From: an uncultured Opitutia bacterium
Lineage (GTDB): Bacteria > Verrucomicrobiota > Verrucomicrobiia > Opitutales > Opitutaceae
Direction: 5' to 3'
Assembly: GCA_903834135.1 (NCBI GenBank)
Contig: CAILHZ010000013.1
Coordinates: 1 to 64,000 of the forward strand
Length of the DNA stretch: 64,000 bases
Shown piece by piece: positions 36,954-46,533 of the stretch (its first letter is position 1; every line of letters starts with the position of its first letter). Both the position numbers and the translations under genes were made by a program. The notes below the pieces were generated by a model. That model saw nothing but the letters and a program-made list of their open reading frames with translations, did no database searches and was not told the DNA's origin.

Positions 36954-37958
36954 GTGCCCGATTCCTTAACTACACACCACGCCGCTTTAGACATACTTCG
37001 TGTCTTAAAAACAGAAACAACGGAAGGTCCAATCTCTTTCGAGCGTTTCATGCAGGTGTGTTTATATCACCCGAATTTCGGCTATTACATAAAATCGCGC
37101 AAACGTGTTGGGTACGGCGAGGGCACTGATTTTTATACAGCTAGTACCTCACCCCTGTTTGCAGAACTTATCATCGCAGCCTGCACAAGTCTTCTAAAAG
37201 GAAAACAATTATCCGATTTTACCTTTGTTGAACTTGGGGCTGAACCAAACCTAGAAAATCCCGAAAAATCAGGTGGTATTTTAAGTGCAATTAAACATCC
37301 CTTCAAAGCCTCTGTAGCCTTAGGCAGCAAAGATCTGATTAAACTTACAGGGCCTTTAATTGTATTTTCGAACGAACTTTTTGATGCACAGCCCTTCAAG
37401 CGGTATCGTTTTTCTAAAGGTCAGTGGAAAGAACTCGGTGTTACTTTTACTGGCAATACACTAGCTGAAGTAGAGCTTACCTCAACTCTACCTGATTACT
37501 TACCTCATGAAGCAGAGGAAGGTTACCTAATCGATAGTCCTGAACGATCTGTTAGTCTGCTAGAAACCCTTGTTAGCCAACCCTGGACAGGACTTTTTAT
37601 AGCCTGCGATTATGGCAAATCCTGGGAAGTACTTAGCCACGAGACTCCCCAAGGAACAGCACGAGCCTATTACCAGCATACCCAGTCAAACGACCTTTTA
37701 GCTCAACCTGGTGACCAAGACCTGACCTGCCACCTTTGCTGGGACTGGCTTGAAACTGTCTTGAAGAGGGCCAATTTCAGCTCAATTTCTCTTCAAAACC
37801 AGGAAGCTTTCTTTGTAAACCACAGTTCTGAGTGGATAAGTGCTGAAATAAGTAGAGAAGCCGGGTCTTTTAGCCCTCGAAAACGCTCCTTAATGCAACT
37901 CATACACCCAGCTCATCTAGGAGCTAAATTCCAGATCCTCAACGCTTCCCGCATTTAA
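36954..37958 (+). CDS. SAM-dependent methyltransferase of the MidA/NDUFAF7 family
   Basis: 334 residues from a GTG start. N-terminal I-S-F-E-R-F-M-Q-V-C-L-Y-H-P and G-Y-Y; D-F-Y-T-A-S-T-S-P-L-F-A; S-N-E-L-F-D-A-Q-P-F-K-R-Y-R match the family. In eukaryotes the homologue methylates an arginine of a complex I subunit. Bacterial targets are unknown. The SAM motif is less conserved than in UbiE (V-E-L-G-A-E-P). Divergent from ctpA by 66 bases. Confidence 0.78.
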   Translation: MPDSLTTHHAALDILRVLKTETTEGPISFERFMQVCLYHPNFGYYIKSRKRVGYGEGTDFYTASTSPLFAELIIAACTSLLKGKQLSDFTFVELGAEPNLENPEKSGGILSAIKHPFKASVALGSKDLIKLTGPLIVFSNELFDAQPFKRYRFSKGQWKELGVTFTGNTLAEVELTSTLPDYLPHEAEEGYLIDSPERSVSLLETLVSQPWTGLFIACDYGKSWEVLSHETPQGTARAYYQHTQSNDLLAQPGDQDLTCHLCWDWLETVLKRANFSSISLQNQEAFFVNHSSEWISAEISREAGSFSPRKRSLMQLIHPAHLGAKFQILNASRI

Positions 37959-38039
37959 ATCGTCTAAAAGGCAATCTTTGCCCTTGCCAGAGGCTAAACC
38001 AAACTTTTACATTAACCCTTTTAACAACAGGAAACCACC

Positions 38040-38270
38040 ATGGCTAGAGTCTGCGCAATCACAGGTCGTCGCCCCGTCAAGGGCAACATCATCAACCGCA
38101 AGGGACAAACTAAGAAGAGCGGAGGCATCGGCACGCACGTGACGAGCATCACTCGTCGTAAGTTCCGTCCTAACCTTCAAAAGGTTAAGGTAAGGCTCGC
38201 TAATGGCGGCACCAAGCGCATTTGGGTATCCGTAAAGGCACTCAAAGCTGGTTTAGTACAGAAAGCCTAA
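38040..38270 (+). CDS. rpmB: 50S ribosomal protein L28
   Basis: 76 residues. Starts A-R-V-C-A-I-T-G-R-R-P-V-K-G-N and contains R-R-K-F-R-P-N-L-Q-K-V, the standard L28 pattern. A Shine-Dalgarno-like AGGAAA precedes the ATG. It sits alone, not beside rpmG here. Confidence 0.96.
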   Translation: MARVCAITGRRPVKGNIINRKGQTKKSGGIGTHVTSITRRKFRPNLQKVKVRLANGGTKRIWVSVKALKAGLVQKA

Positions 38271-38295
38271 GCTTTCTTAAAGCAATCGCACAATT

Positions 38296-38331
38296 TTTGA
38301 GCTAAGTGAGGAAATCCCTCGTTAGCTCAAA
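38296..38331. terminator. hairpin between rpmB and fabF
   Basis: TTTGAGCTAA (38296-38305) pairs with TTAGCTCAAA (38322-38331), and an inner GAGG/CCTC stem extends it. It overlaps the fabF stop. T-rich sequence lies on the plus strand before it, not after it, so a true intrinsic terminator is not certain. Confidence 0.45.
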
Positions 38332-39577
38332 GTGCTTTAAATACTGCAGCGGCATTTTGACCGCCAAAGCCTAAGTTGTTACTGAGTACTGTACGTACTT
38401 TAGATTCGCGAGCTACGTGAGGGACATAGTCCAAATCACAATCTGGATCAGGCTCGTTTAAATTAATTGTCGGCGCAATACGGCCTGTTTGTAGGGTTTT
38501 AACTGCGATTACCGATTCAATGCCGCCTGCAGCTCCAAGTAAGTGACCTGTCATCGATTTAGTTGAACTAATTGCAACTTTACTCGAGTGCTCACCAAAC
38601 ACTTTCTTAATCGCTAAAGTTTCGAAGCGGTCGTTGTAAGGAGTCGATGTACCATGCGCATTAATGTAATCCACATCACTTGGATTTACACTGGCAGTAT
38701 CAAGTGCTCTACGCATTGCTAAAGATAAACCGCGGCCTTCAGGATCAGGCATGGTGATATGATGTGCATCACAAGTCGCTGCGTAGCCTGCAAATTCACA
38801 ATAAATTTTTGCTCCACGTTTTTGCGCGTGTTCAAGCGATTCAAGCACTAATACGCCAGCGCCCTCTCCCATCACAAATCCGTCACGTCCTTTATCAAAA
38901 GGACGACTCGAAGTCTGGGGATTATCGTTGCGCGTACTCATTGCTTTCATAGCGCAAAAACTTGCGTACGCAAAAGGCGTGATCGCTGCCTCAGCTCCAC
39001 CTGCAATCATCACATCGACTTCACCACGTCGAATACAGTGAGCCGCTTCACCCAAGGCATGTGTTCCAGAAGCACAGGCAGAAACAACACCAAAATTAGG
39101 GCCACGAGCTCCGTACTTAATTGCGACTAATCCAGAGCACATATTTACAATAAGTGCGGGTATCGTAAAAGGAGAAATCTTTCGCGGTCCTTTTTCAGCG
39201 AGTACCTTGAGTTGTGACTCATACGTATACATACCGCCAATACCGGAGCCAATCATGACACCTACTCTATCACCATCCTCAGTTTCAAAATTTATTCCTG
39301 AATCATGTGCAGCCTGAGTTGCAGCAACATAACCAAAATGTGTGTAGCGGTCATTACGTCTGACTTCTTTAGGATCCATCACACTAGCTGGATCCCAATC
39401 TTTTACTTCCGCTCCAATATGACTAGCATAGAGAGTTGGATCAAAAAGAGAGACGCGATTAATCCCACATTTTCCTGCAAGTAAACTCGCCCAGAAAGTA
39501 TCTACATCATGACCTAGGGACGTAACAACGCCCAAGCCCGTGACGACTACTGTGCGATTAGAAATCGGAGACTGCAT
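38327..39577 (-). CDS. fabF: beta-ketoacyl-ACP synthase II
   Basis: 416 residues. Catalytic Cys in V-S-A-C-A-S-G-T-H-A (~165), catalytic His in N-A-H-G-T-S-T-P-Y-N-D and G-H-L-L-G-A-A-G. Condenses malonyl-ACP with acyl-ACP. Last of the minus-strand fabG-acpP-fabF group. Convergent with rpmB. Confidence 0.96.
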   Translation of the reverse strand: MQSPISNRTVVVTGLGVVTSLGHDVDTFWASLLAGKCGINRVSLFDPTLYASHIGAEVKDWDPASVMDPKEVRRNDRYTHFGYVAATQAAHDSGINFETEDGDRVGVMIGSGIGGMYTYESQLKVLAEKGPRKISPFTIPALIVNMCSGLVAIKYGARGPNFGVVSACASGTHALGEAAHCIRRGEVDVMIAGGAEAAITPFAYASFCAMKAMSTRNDNPQTSSRPFDKGRDGFVMGEGAGVLVLESLEHAQKRGAKIYCEFAGYAATCDAHHITMPDPEGRGLSLAMRRALDTASVNPSDVDYINAHGTSTPYNDRFETLAIKKVFGEHSSKVAISSTKSMTGHLLGAAGGIESVIAVKTLQTGRIAPTINLNEPDPDCDLDYVPHVARESKVRTVLSNNLGFGGQNAAAVFKAL

Positions 39578-39613
39578 GATCCTAGCCGACGTGATGTGGC
39601 TAGAAACGCCTCA

Positions 39614-39877
39614 TTAGGCCTGACCAGCCTTAGCCTTGATATAATCAATGACTTGGCCGACTGTTTGAAGCTTCTCGGCATCAGACTCAGGAATTTCTCC
39701 CTTAATCTCATCCTTGAATTCTTCTTCAAAAGCCATAATCAGCTCGACTGTGTCGAGTGAATCTGCGCCTAGATCATTAAGAAATGATGCTGTCGGTGTG
39801 ATCTGGTCCTCGTTAACATTCAATTGGTTAACGATGATCTCTTTGACGCGTTGTTCGATGGATTTTTGGTCGGCCAT
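39614..39877 (-). CDS. acpP: acyl carrier protein
   Basis: About 87 residues from ATG 39877 (upstream starts add an unlikely leader). The phosphopantetheine serine is in [11 protein letters not shown], and the acidic helix pattern follows. Carries acyl intermediates for FabG and FabF, encoded on either side. Confidence 0.96.
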   Translation of the reverse strand: MADQKSIEQRVKEIIVNQLNVNEDQITPTASFLNDLGADSLDTVELIMAFEEEFKDEIKGEIPESDAEKLQTVGQVIDYIKAKAGQA

Positions 39878-39906
39878 TTTGAAGGGATCTTGTAGACACA
39901 GAGCCT

Positions 39907-40656
39907 TCACATAGCCATGCCGCCGTCAACGGCAAAAACTTGACCTGTAATATATCCTGCCTCTTCTGAGCACAAATAAGCGGTCATATTGGCAATGTCT
40001 GCCGCCTCGCCAAATCTCTTAAGTGGCACAGCTTCAAGGACTTTTGCAGCTATTTCAGGCTGATTAACGAATTCTGTGGTCATATCAGTCTTAATAAAGC
40101 CTGGGGCGACCGCATTTACAGTAATATTTCGAGAAGCAAACTCCTTAGCCAAGGTTTTGGTTAAACCAATCATACCTGCCTTAGCTGCCGAATAGTTAGC
40201 TTGGCCAGCATTACCCATAACACCGCTTACTGAGGCCATATTTACAATACGTCCCCACCTAGCGCGTGTCATCGGACGAGCTAAATGTTTAGTCCAATGA
40301 AAACAGCTGGTTAAATTTGTTGTTATTACATCTGACCAATCCGTTTCACTCATACGGAATAAGAGTCCGTCCCGAGTAATACCGGCGTTATTGACCAAGA
40401 TATCAATAGCGGGAAATTCCTTAAGCAAATTCTCGCATGCTTCTGCAACGGCTGTTCCATTAGCAACATCAACAGCTAAGGCTTTTGCTTTCCCGCCTGA
40501 TGCATTGATTGAAGCCGCAACAGCTCCACACGACTCAGCAGACTTAGAGACACAAATTACTGTGACTCCTTGCTTAGCGAGTGTTTCAGCAATGGCTTTA
40601 CCGATACCACGTCCCGCACCAGTTACAAGGGCAGTCCTATTATTAAAAGTGAGCAT
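39907..40656 (-). CDS. fabG: 3-oxoacyl-ACP reductase
   Basis: 249 residues, SDR family. NADPH loop G-A-G-R-G-I-G-K-A near 14, N-N-A-G-I-T-R-D and catalytic Tyr-Lys in Q-A-N-Y-S-A-A-K-A. Reduces 3-oxoacyl-ACP. Gap to acpP of 29 bases, so co-transcribed. Confidence 0.95.
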   Translation of the reverse strand: MLTFNNRTALVTGAGRGIGKAIAETLAKQGVTVICVSKSAESCGAVAASINASGGKAKALAVDVANGTAVAEACENLLKEFPAIDILVNNAGITRDGLLFRMSETDWSDVITTNLTSCFHWTKHLARPMTRARWGRIVNMASVSGVMGNAGQANYSAAKAGMIGLTKTLAKEFASRNITVNAVAPGFIKTDMTTEFVNQPEIAAKVLEAVPLKRFGEAADIANMTAYLCSEEAGYITGQVFAVDGGMAM

Positions 40657-40706
40657 GTTGATTAAATTTTTAGTATGAGTGTCTTAATGCCTGAAAGCCT
40701 ATGACG

Positions 40707-41870
40707 TCAATAAACGTCGCGTTGATATCTGCGGTCTTTTTTAAGCTGTTTTACAAAGGCTATTGCTTCCTCAGTACTCATAGAACCTTCTTTAGCGATA
40801 ATTTCGTGCAGTGCTTGATCGACATCTTTCGCCATTTTTTTTGCATCTCCGCAGACATAAAAATAAGCCCCAGAGTTTATCCACTGCCATACCTCTTTGG
40901 AAGCTTCGCGCAAGCGATCTTGTACGTAAATTTTATTTTCCTGGTCTCTAGAAAATGCAGTATCTAAGCGTGTAAGTACTCCAGATTTTAAATACTCTAC
41001 CCACTCTTCTTCATACAGAAAATCGGTTTTACTATGTTGATCGCCGAAGAATAACCAGGCTTTCCCTGATCCTGCTTTAGCAGCTAATTCTTGAGCAAAA
41101 GCCCTAAAAGGTGCGATGCCTGTTCCAGGTCCAATCATGATCACATCCTTTGTGCGATCTTCGGGTAATTTAAAGTGAGAATCGGTAATGAAAACAGGAA
41201 CCTCTGTTAGTCCCAATTCAACACGGTCTGCTAAGAATGTAGAACATACACCGTAACGTTTTTTATTATTTGTAGTGTAACGTACTACTGCAACGGTGAG
41301 GTGAATCTGGGTTGGACTTTTAAGTGGTGAAGAAGCAATCGAATAAAGACGCGGCATAAGCCTTCTCATATTATCGACTAATTCTTGTGCACTAAGTTTC
41401 GCACTCGGAAAACTCTGTAGTAAATCCACAAATTCACGGTCATCTAAATACTCAAGGGCCTTAGGTTTTACTTCTACTGTGAGTAAAGACTCTAGCTGCG
41501 CTTTCTCTTCGGGATTTGTTGCCTTAGCTGCGAGTACCCCTAAAAATTTAAGTGTTGGTCCAGCAAGCGCAAGACGTGCTGTAAGAGCCTCCTTAATAGA
41601 AATAGGTGCTGCAAGTTTAGGCAGTGAAACAAGTTCACTTCCCGTAAGAGCCAAGGCCTTCAGTATTTCATGCACCTCTTCACTACGATTTGTAGGATAA
41701 ATGCCTATAGAATCCCCTGAACGATAAGTTAAATCACTGCCCTTTAAATCCACTACAAAGTGTCTAGTCTCCTTAAAAGAGCCTGGTTTATTCAGCATTC
41801 TTGCTTCGGAAATCCGAGCTAGGAATGGGTTATCTTTTGTAAAAAGCGGTGCAGATGTGCTTTCAGACAT
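40707..41870 (-). CDS. CysJ-type FAD/NADPH reductase lacking the flavodoxin domain
   Basis: About 387 residues from ATG 41870. FAD-binding pattern R-L-Y-S-I-A-S-S-P, NADPH site G-P-G-T-G-I-A-P-F-R-A-F, and C-terminal R-Y-Q-R-D-V-Y, which is the end of CysJ/diflavin reductases. CysJ is about 600 residues with an N-terminal FMN domain, which is absent here. So a single-flavin reductase, perhaps passing electrons to a separate flavodoxin, ferredoxin or sulfite reductase. No cysI or other partner is beside it. Confidence 0.8.
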   Translation of the reverse strand: MSESTSAPLFTKDNPFLARISEARMLNKPGSFKETRHFVVDLKGSDLTYRSGDSIGIYPTNRSEEVHEILKALALTGSELVSLPKLAAPISIKEALTARLALAGPTLKFLGVLAAKATNPEEKAQLESLLTVEVKPKALEYLDDREFVDLLQSFPSAKLSAQELVDNMRRLMPRLYSIASSPLKSPTQIHLTVAVVRYTTNNKKRYGVCSTFLADRVELGLTEVPVFITDSHFKLPEDRTKDVIMIGPGTGIAPFRAFAQELAAKAGSGKAWLFFGDQHSKTDFLYEEEWVEYLKSGVLTRLDTAFSRDQENKIYVQDRLREASKEVWQWINSGAYFYVCGDAKKMAKDVDQALHEIIAKEGSMSTEEAIAFVKQLKKDRRYQRDVY

Positions 41871-41990
41871 GAAGTGCAAATATAATCGAAATGCGCGAGA
41901 TGGGGCAAGCGCCAAGCAAATCCCTTTTATTAAGCTCTTTAGGTCAGCAAAGCTTGCGCCGAGACTACTTTTTGAGTGCTCTTAAGGCAC

Positions 41991-42773
41991 ATGGATTCTT
42001 CTGAAATACGGGTGCAAAAATTAATCGCAGATGCCGGAGTATGCTCCAGGCGGGCTGCGGATGCCCTGATCACACAAGGTGAAGTCTGGATAAACGGCAA
42101 AATTGCTGTCTTAGGCCAAAAAGTTAATCCCTTGGTGGACAAAATTACGGTTGCTGGAAAACCCCTTCGCTCTACAGCACAGCCTAAAATTACGCTTGCT
42201 GTAAATAAGCCGCGAGGACTCATCTGCTCAAACGATGATCCTTATAATCCAGAAACAGTATTTAGTGTGCTCCCTAAAGAACTGCGCAAATACCGTTTTT
42301 TCTGTGCAGGCAGATTAGATAAAGACAGTGAGGGGCTTCTGATTTTAACTACCGATGGAGAATTAGCTAACCGCTTAATGCATCCATCCAATCATGTGGT
42401 AAAACGTTACCATGTGAGCTTATCAGATCCATATCCAGCGGAACATTTACCGAAACTCATTCGAGGTGTAGTCGTTGAAGGTGAACGCTTAAAAGTTGAA
42501 CGCGCTACCTTAATTGGTGCAGGACCAAGTAAAGCCTCCACCCAACTTGATGTTCATATGCATCATGGTAAGAAACGTGAAATTCGCCAACTTTTCACCG
42601 TATTTCGATATGAAGTAAAACGCCTAAGACGTTACCAGATTGGTTCAATACGTCTGCAAGGAATCCCATTGCGCGGAGGCAAACAACTCTCTACAAAAGA
42701 TATTGAATTATTATTCAAATCACCACGGACACCTCGTGGGGAACATACTGTATCTTCAGACACTCATACCTAA
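41991..42773 (+). CDS. RsuA/RluB-type pseudouridine synthase
   Basis: About 260 residues from ATG 41991. N-terminal S4 RNA-binding domain I-R-V-Q-K-L-I-A-D-A-G-V-C-S-R-R; catalytic Asp in G-R-L-D-K-D-S-E-G-L-L-I-L-T-T-D-G. Modifies rRNA uridine; RluB (23S) is the likeliest type, but RluE/F or RsuA cannot be excluded. Divergent from the reductase gene, 120 bases apart. Confidence 0.87.
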   Translation: MDSSEIRVQKLIADAGVCSRRAADALITQGEVWINGKIAVLGQKVNPLVDKITVAGKPLRSTAQPKITLAVNKPRGLICSNDDPYNPETVFSVLPKELRKYRFFCAGRLDKDSEGLLILTTDGELANRLMHPSNHVVKRYHVSLSDPYPAEHLPKLIRGVVVEGERLKVERATLIGAGPSKASTQLDVHMHHGKKREIRQLFTVFRYEVKRLRRYQIGSIRLQGIPLRGGKQLSTKDIELLFKSPRTPRGEHTVSSDTHT

Positions 42774-42777
42774 GTCT

Positions 42778-43554
42778 ATGAACAAGCGTATTTGTTTTAT
42801 TTTCTCTGCCCTTCTCTTAGTAGCAGGTATTGCTCGCGCTACACCTGTCATGCAGACAACGGCTATCATGTCGAAGCCCGACAGTTCTTCAGCACCTCTG
42901 GGTGTTGTTACTGCAGGAACAGAACCTGAGGCAGCTATCGGTGAAACAGCACCTGAAGGCTGGTTGGCTGTTAAAGTAGCAGGTCCTTTTGACCTCTACA
43001 TAGAAAATAAAGATTTATCCAAAGGCTTGGACCCTAAAGCAGGAAGCCCTCTACGTCTTGAACCAAAGCCAGAAGCTCCTGTAGTTATTATATCACAAAA
43101 AGGAGATCCTCTTACGATCACTGGCTTACGCGGTAAATGGACACGCCTTAAACTTACTAAAGACTTAGTAGGATATATTCAGACAACAGTACCTGCAAAT
43201 ACCTCAGCTCCTCAAACCGGTGTGATTGCAGTAGCAACTCAAGTTCCTGTTTCGATTGCTCCTGGTAAAGCTGCAGATTCCTCAGCTACAGATTCCAAGG
43301 CTGCACAGCCTCGCTATTTTGAAGGCAAGATGGTCTCTAGTCACCACACCTTTGCATTACGCAATTCAATTTTCGCTTGGGAGATCCAAGACAGCACAGG
43401 AGCACGTATTGCATACCTTGATTTAGAAAAGATTATGCAAACTGAGCAGATCGAAAGCTATGTAGATCACCAAATTCAAGTTTACGGAATTCCACGCCTT
43501 GAGGTTGGTTCAGACGCTATAGTTGTTTCCGTTGAAAGCTTGCAGGCTAAATAA
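42778..43554 (+). CDS. exported SH3-like domain protein
   Basis: About 258 residues from ATG 42778 (signal peptide F-S-A-L-L-L-V-A-G-I-A-R-A). Two SH3b-like repeats are suggested by the V-x-x-x-P-(D/E)-x-x-x-x-V pattern around residues 25-60 and 100-135 (L-R-G-K-W-T-R-L-K), then a proline/alanine/threonine linker and a C-terminal beta domain. Probably periplasmic. Function unknown; such domains often bind cell-wall material. Confidence 0.7.
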   Translation: MNKRICFIFSALLLVAGIARATPVMQTTAIMSKPDSSSAPLGVVTAGTEPEAAIGETAPEGWLAVKVAGPFDLYIENKDLSKGLDPKAGSPLRLEPKPEAPVVIISQKGDPLTITGLRGKWTRLKLTKDLVGYIQTTVPANTSAPQTGVIAVATQVPVSIAPGKAADSSATDSKAAQPRYFEGKMVSSHHTFALRNSIFAWEIQDSTGARIAYLDLEKIMQTEQIESYVDHQIQVYGIPRLEVGSDAIVVSVESLQAK

Positions 43555-43560
43555 GTTATT

Positions 43561-44439
43561 ATGCAATTAATCGACGGCAATAAGATCGCTGCCGATATTA
43601 TCTCTGAATTAAAAGCAGAGGTAGCAGAGTTTAGCGGTCGCAAACCATGCCTTGCACTTGTGCGCGTAGGCGAAGATCCAGCTTCAGTTTCCTACGTAAG
43701 AAAAAAAGAGAAAACAGCAGAAGAAATCGGAATCGATGGTAAAATTATTTTACCTCCTATAACCATTTCTCAGCAAGAATTAGAATCACTGATAGAATCC
43801 CTTAATGCGGATCCTTCTGTAGATGGCATCTTAGTGCAATCCCCTCTGCCCTCTCCTTTGGATGAGAAATCTGCATTTAAAAAAATAAGCCCAGATAAAG
43901 ACGTAGATGGTTTTCATCCCATTAACATCGGTAAAATTGCTCAAGAAGATGAGTCAGGTTTTATTTCCTGCACACCTGCTGGCATTATGGAGCTACTTAA
44001 GCGCAGTAACGTAAACCTTAAAGGTAAACACGTAGTTGTGCTAGGACGTTCTTTAATTGTGGGTAAACCTGTAGCCTTACTGGCTCTGCAAAAGAAGGCA
44101 GGTGCAAATGCAACGGTCACTATTTGCCACTCAGGTACTGAGAATCTTTCTACAATTAGTAAGCAAGCAGACGTTCTAATCGCTGCGATTGGAAAATCAG
44201 AATTTGTCACACGCGATATGGTTAAACCTGGGTGTGTAGTAATCGACGTAGGAATTAACCGCGTTGCTGATCCAAGTAAAAAAACAGGTTTTCGTTTAAC
44301 TGGAGATGTTCATTTCCCAAGTGTCTCAGAAATTGTCTCACATATAACACCAGTGCCAGGTGGCGTAGGCCCAATGACTGTTGCGATGTTAATGAAAAAT
44401 ACCGTAAAAGCATACAAGATGCGGACTGAGAAAAAGTAA
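43561..44439 (+). CDS. folD: methylenetetrahydrofolate dehydrogenase/cyclohydrolase
   Basis: 292 residues. [13 protein letters not shown] and the catalytic K (in Y-V-R-K-K-E-K), [15 protein letters not shown], and the C-terminal P-G-G-V-G-P-M-T. Interconverts one-carbon forms of folate. Immediately followed by proC (stop TAA directly before ATG). Confidence 0.96.
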   Translation: MQLIDGNKIAADIISELKAEVAEFSGRKPCLALVRVGEDPASVSYVRKKEKTAEEIGIDGKIILPPITISQQELESLIESLNADPSVDGILVQSPLPSPLDEKSAFKKISPDKDVDGFHPINIGKIAQEDESGFISCTPAGIMELLKRSNVNLKGKHVVVLGRSLIVGKPVALLALQKKAGANATVTICHSGTENLSTISKQADVLIAAIGKSEFVTRDMVKPGCVVIDVGINRVADPSKKTGFRLTGDVHFPSVSEIVSHITPVPGGVGPMTVAMLMKNTVKAYKMRTEKK

Positions 44440-45243
44440 ATGAACTCCATTGCATTTATAGGCGCAGGCAACATGGCAGCAGCCATGATTGAAGGACTTC
44501 TTTTAAAAAAACTTATTTCAGCAGATAAAATTACCTGTCTAGGTGGAGCTGGCATTTCGGCCCAGAAGCTAGCTGATAAAACAGGTGTAAAACGAGTCAC
44601 CACAGCTGATGAACTACTAGCTTCAGCAGACACCTTAGTAGTCGCCTTTAAACCACAGCACTTGGCCCAGACAAATAACACTTACACAGAAACAACTAAA
44701 GGCCTACTGGTTGTATCTGTCTTAGCTGGGAAACGACTTGAGACTTTATCGAGCATTTTTCCTCAAGCACGAAACATTGTGCGCTGCATGCCTAATACCC
44801 CTGGTAAAATTGGTGCAGGAATTACCGGTTGGTGTTCAAAGGCAACATTGACTACCTCAGATCATCAAATAGTGACCGCCCTATTAGGTGCATTAGGTAA
44901 GGCAGTAGAAGTGAGTGAAAACCAAATGGACGCTTTAACCGGTGTCAGTGGAAGTGGACCTGCCTATGTCTTTGAATTTGCTGCAGCGCTTAGAGATGCA
45001 GGCATTAAAGCCGGTCTCAATGCTGAAACTGCAAATACACTCGCTGTTGAAACACTTCTGGGTGCAGCAAAATTACTTGCAAGTGAGAATAAACCTGCAG
45101 AAATTTTACGAGATCAAGTTACCTCACCCAACGGAACAACCTTTGCTGGATTAAATCGTCTTAAAGAAGGTAATTTTAGGGAATTAATTGCCGCTACTGT
45201 ACAAGCAGCGAAAGCTAGATCAGAAGAACTTTCTAAATCATGA
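44440..45243 (+). CDS. proC: pyrroline-5-carboxylate reductase
   Basis: 267 residues. NAD(P) loop F-I-G-A-G-N-M-A-A-A-M near 4-14; R-C-M-P-N-T-P; and the signature S-G-S-G-P-A-Y-V-F-E-F. Last step of proline synthesis. Its TGA overlaps the hldD ATG (ATGA). Confidence 0.96.
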   Translation: MNSIAFIGAGNMAAAMIEGLLLKKLISADKITCLGGAGISAQKLADKTGVKRVTTADELLASADTLVVAFKPQHLAQTNNTYTETTKGLLVVSVLAGKRLETLSSIFPQARNIVRCMPNTPGKIGAGITGWCSKATLTTSDHQIVTALLGALGKAVEVSENQMDALTGVSGSGPAYVFEFAAALRDAGIKAGLNAETANTLAVETLLGAAKLLASENKPAEILRDQVTSPNGTTFAGLNRLKEGNFRELIAATVQAAKARSEELSKS

Positions 45244-46238
45244 GTGCTCTCGACGGAAAAATTTTAGTTACCGGTGGAGCCGGTTTTATCGGAAGTGCCT
45301 TAATTTGGGCCCTTAACGAACGTGGTCATAAAGATATAATCGTTACTGATTTTTTAGGCTCGGACGAAAAATGGCGTAATTTAACGCCATTAAAATTTAG
45401 TGATTACGTAGAAGCAGGTACATTTAGATCTACCCTAGCAGGAAATCCAAAGGCATATGGAAAATTCTCTGCCGTTTTCCATTTAGGTGCTTGTTCTGCT
45501 ACAACGGAGCGTAATGCCAGTTACCTAGTAGATAATAATTTTGCAGTGACTAAAGAACTAGCTTCCTGGTCACTTGCTCAAGGCTCCCGGTTTATATATG
45601 CCTCCTCCGCTGCAACCTATGGCGATGGAAACCAAGGCATGGATGATAAGAATCCAAATATTGAATCCTTTAGACCACTCAACATGTACGGCTATTCAAA
45701 ACAGATGTTTGATGTTTATGCTAAACATCACGGGTGGCTAGATCAAATTGTAGGCTTAAAATACTTTAATATCTTTGGACCAAACGAGGACCACAAAGCA
45801 GATATGCGATCAGTGGTTCATAAAGCGTTTCAACAAATTAAGACGACTAGTTGTGCTCAACTCTTCAAGAGTTACCACCCTGACTATAAAGATGGAGAAC
45901 AAAAGCGTGACTTTTTGTATGTCAAAGATGCTATAGCAATGACGCTTCATTTTGCAGAAAAAGGTTTAGGTAAGTCTGGTCTCTACAATATTGGATCAGG
46001 TGAAGCCAACACCTGGCTTTCACTCACGAACGCTATTTTTGTCGCCTTAGACAAGAAGCCGCAAATCAACTTCATCGACATGCCTGAGATTCTTAAAGAA
46101 AAATACCAATACTTTACTCAGGCTGATACAAGTAAGCTTAAATCTAGCGGTTATACGCATTCTGCAACACCTCTAGTAGATTCGGTTAAGGATTACGTAC
46201 AAAACTACCTCGCAAAAGATAAGCGTCTTGGTGCTTAG
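45240..46238 (+). CDS. hldD: ADP-L-glycero-D-manno-heptose 6-epimerase
   Basis: 332 residues, typical for HldD. NADP loop T-G-G-A-G-F-I-G-S-A near 9-18, and the conserved D-E-K-W-R-N-L that separates HldD from other epimerases; catalytic Tyr-Lys in Y-G-Y-S-K-Q-M-F-D. Makes the heptose precursor for the LPS inner core, so the organism likely has LPS. Confidence 0.93.
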   Translation: MSALDGKILVTGGAGFIGSALIWALNERGHKDIIVTDFLGSDEKWRNLTPLKFSDYVEAGTFRSTLAGNPKAYGKFSAVFHLGACSATTERNASYLVDNNFAVTKELASWSLAQGSRFIYASSAATYGDGNQGMDDKNPNIESFRPLNMYGYSKQMFDVYAKHHGWLDQIVGLKYFNIFGPNEDHKADMRSVVHKAFQQIKTTSCAQLFKSYHPDYKDGEQKRDFLYVKDAIAMTLHFAEKGLGKSGLYNIGSGEANTWLSLTNAIFVALDKKPQINFIDMPEILKEKYQYFTQADTSKLKSSGYTHSATPLVDSVKDYVQNYLAKDKRLGA

Positions 46239-46533
46239 GGATATCAAATAATCAACTATTAAAAAACAATTCTAAGTGTTTTAACTTTTGAACGTGTAAA
46301 TTCGATGTCATTTATTTTGGACATACTAAATAAAATTTAACCAAAGTTAAGTTTGCGATCTAGTGATACATAATGTGATGAAAGTTTACTTTTATTAGAA
46401 TATCATATTTCTTACAGACACAGAAAAAGAAGTTAGTAGTTTTTGCTTTTTTTATAAAAAAAATTAACTCATATAATCAATTATCGAGCCTTTAATTTGT
46501 ACCCATTTAATCTCGAAAGTGAATTTACCCACT
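46239..46533. other. AT-rich gap with a possible promoter
   Basis: A 295-base stretch clearly richer in A and T than its neighbours, with T-tracts and A-tracts around 46440-46465. A perfect -10 box TATAAT lies at 46472-46477, 57 bases before the next gene; no clear -35 at 17 bases. I find no gene or good terminator in it. It likely separates hldD from the SGNH hydrolase unit. Confidence 0.4.

Noticed and set aside
46239..46533. Short frames and A/T tracts in the AT-rich gap as a gene or mobile-element scar
   Set aside because: The longest frames are about a dozen codons and no terminal repeats or target duplication were seen.
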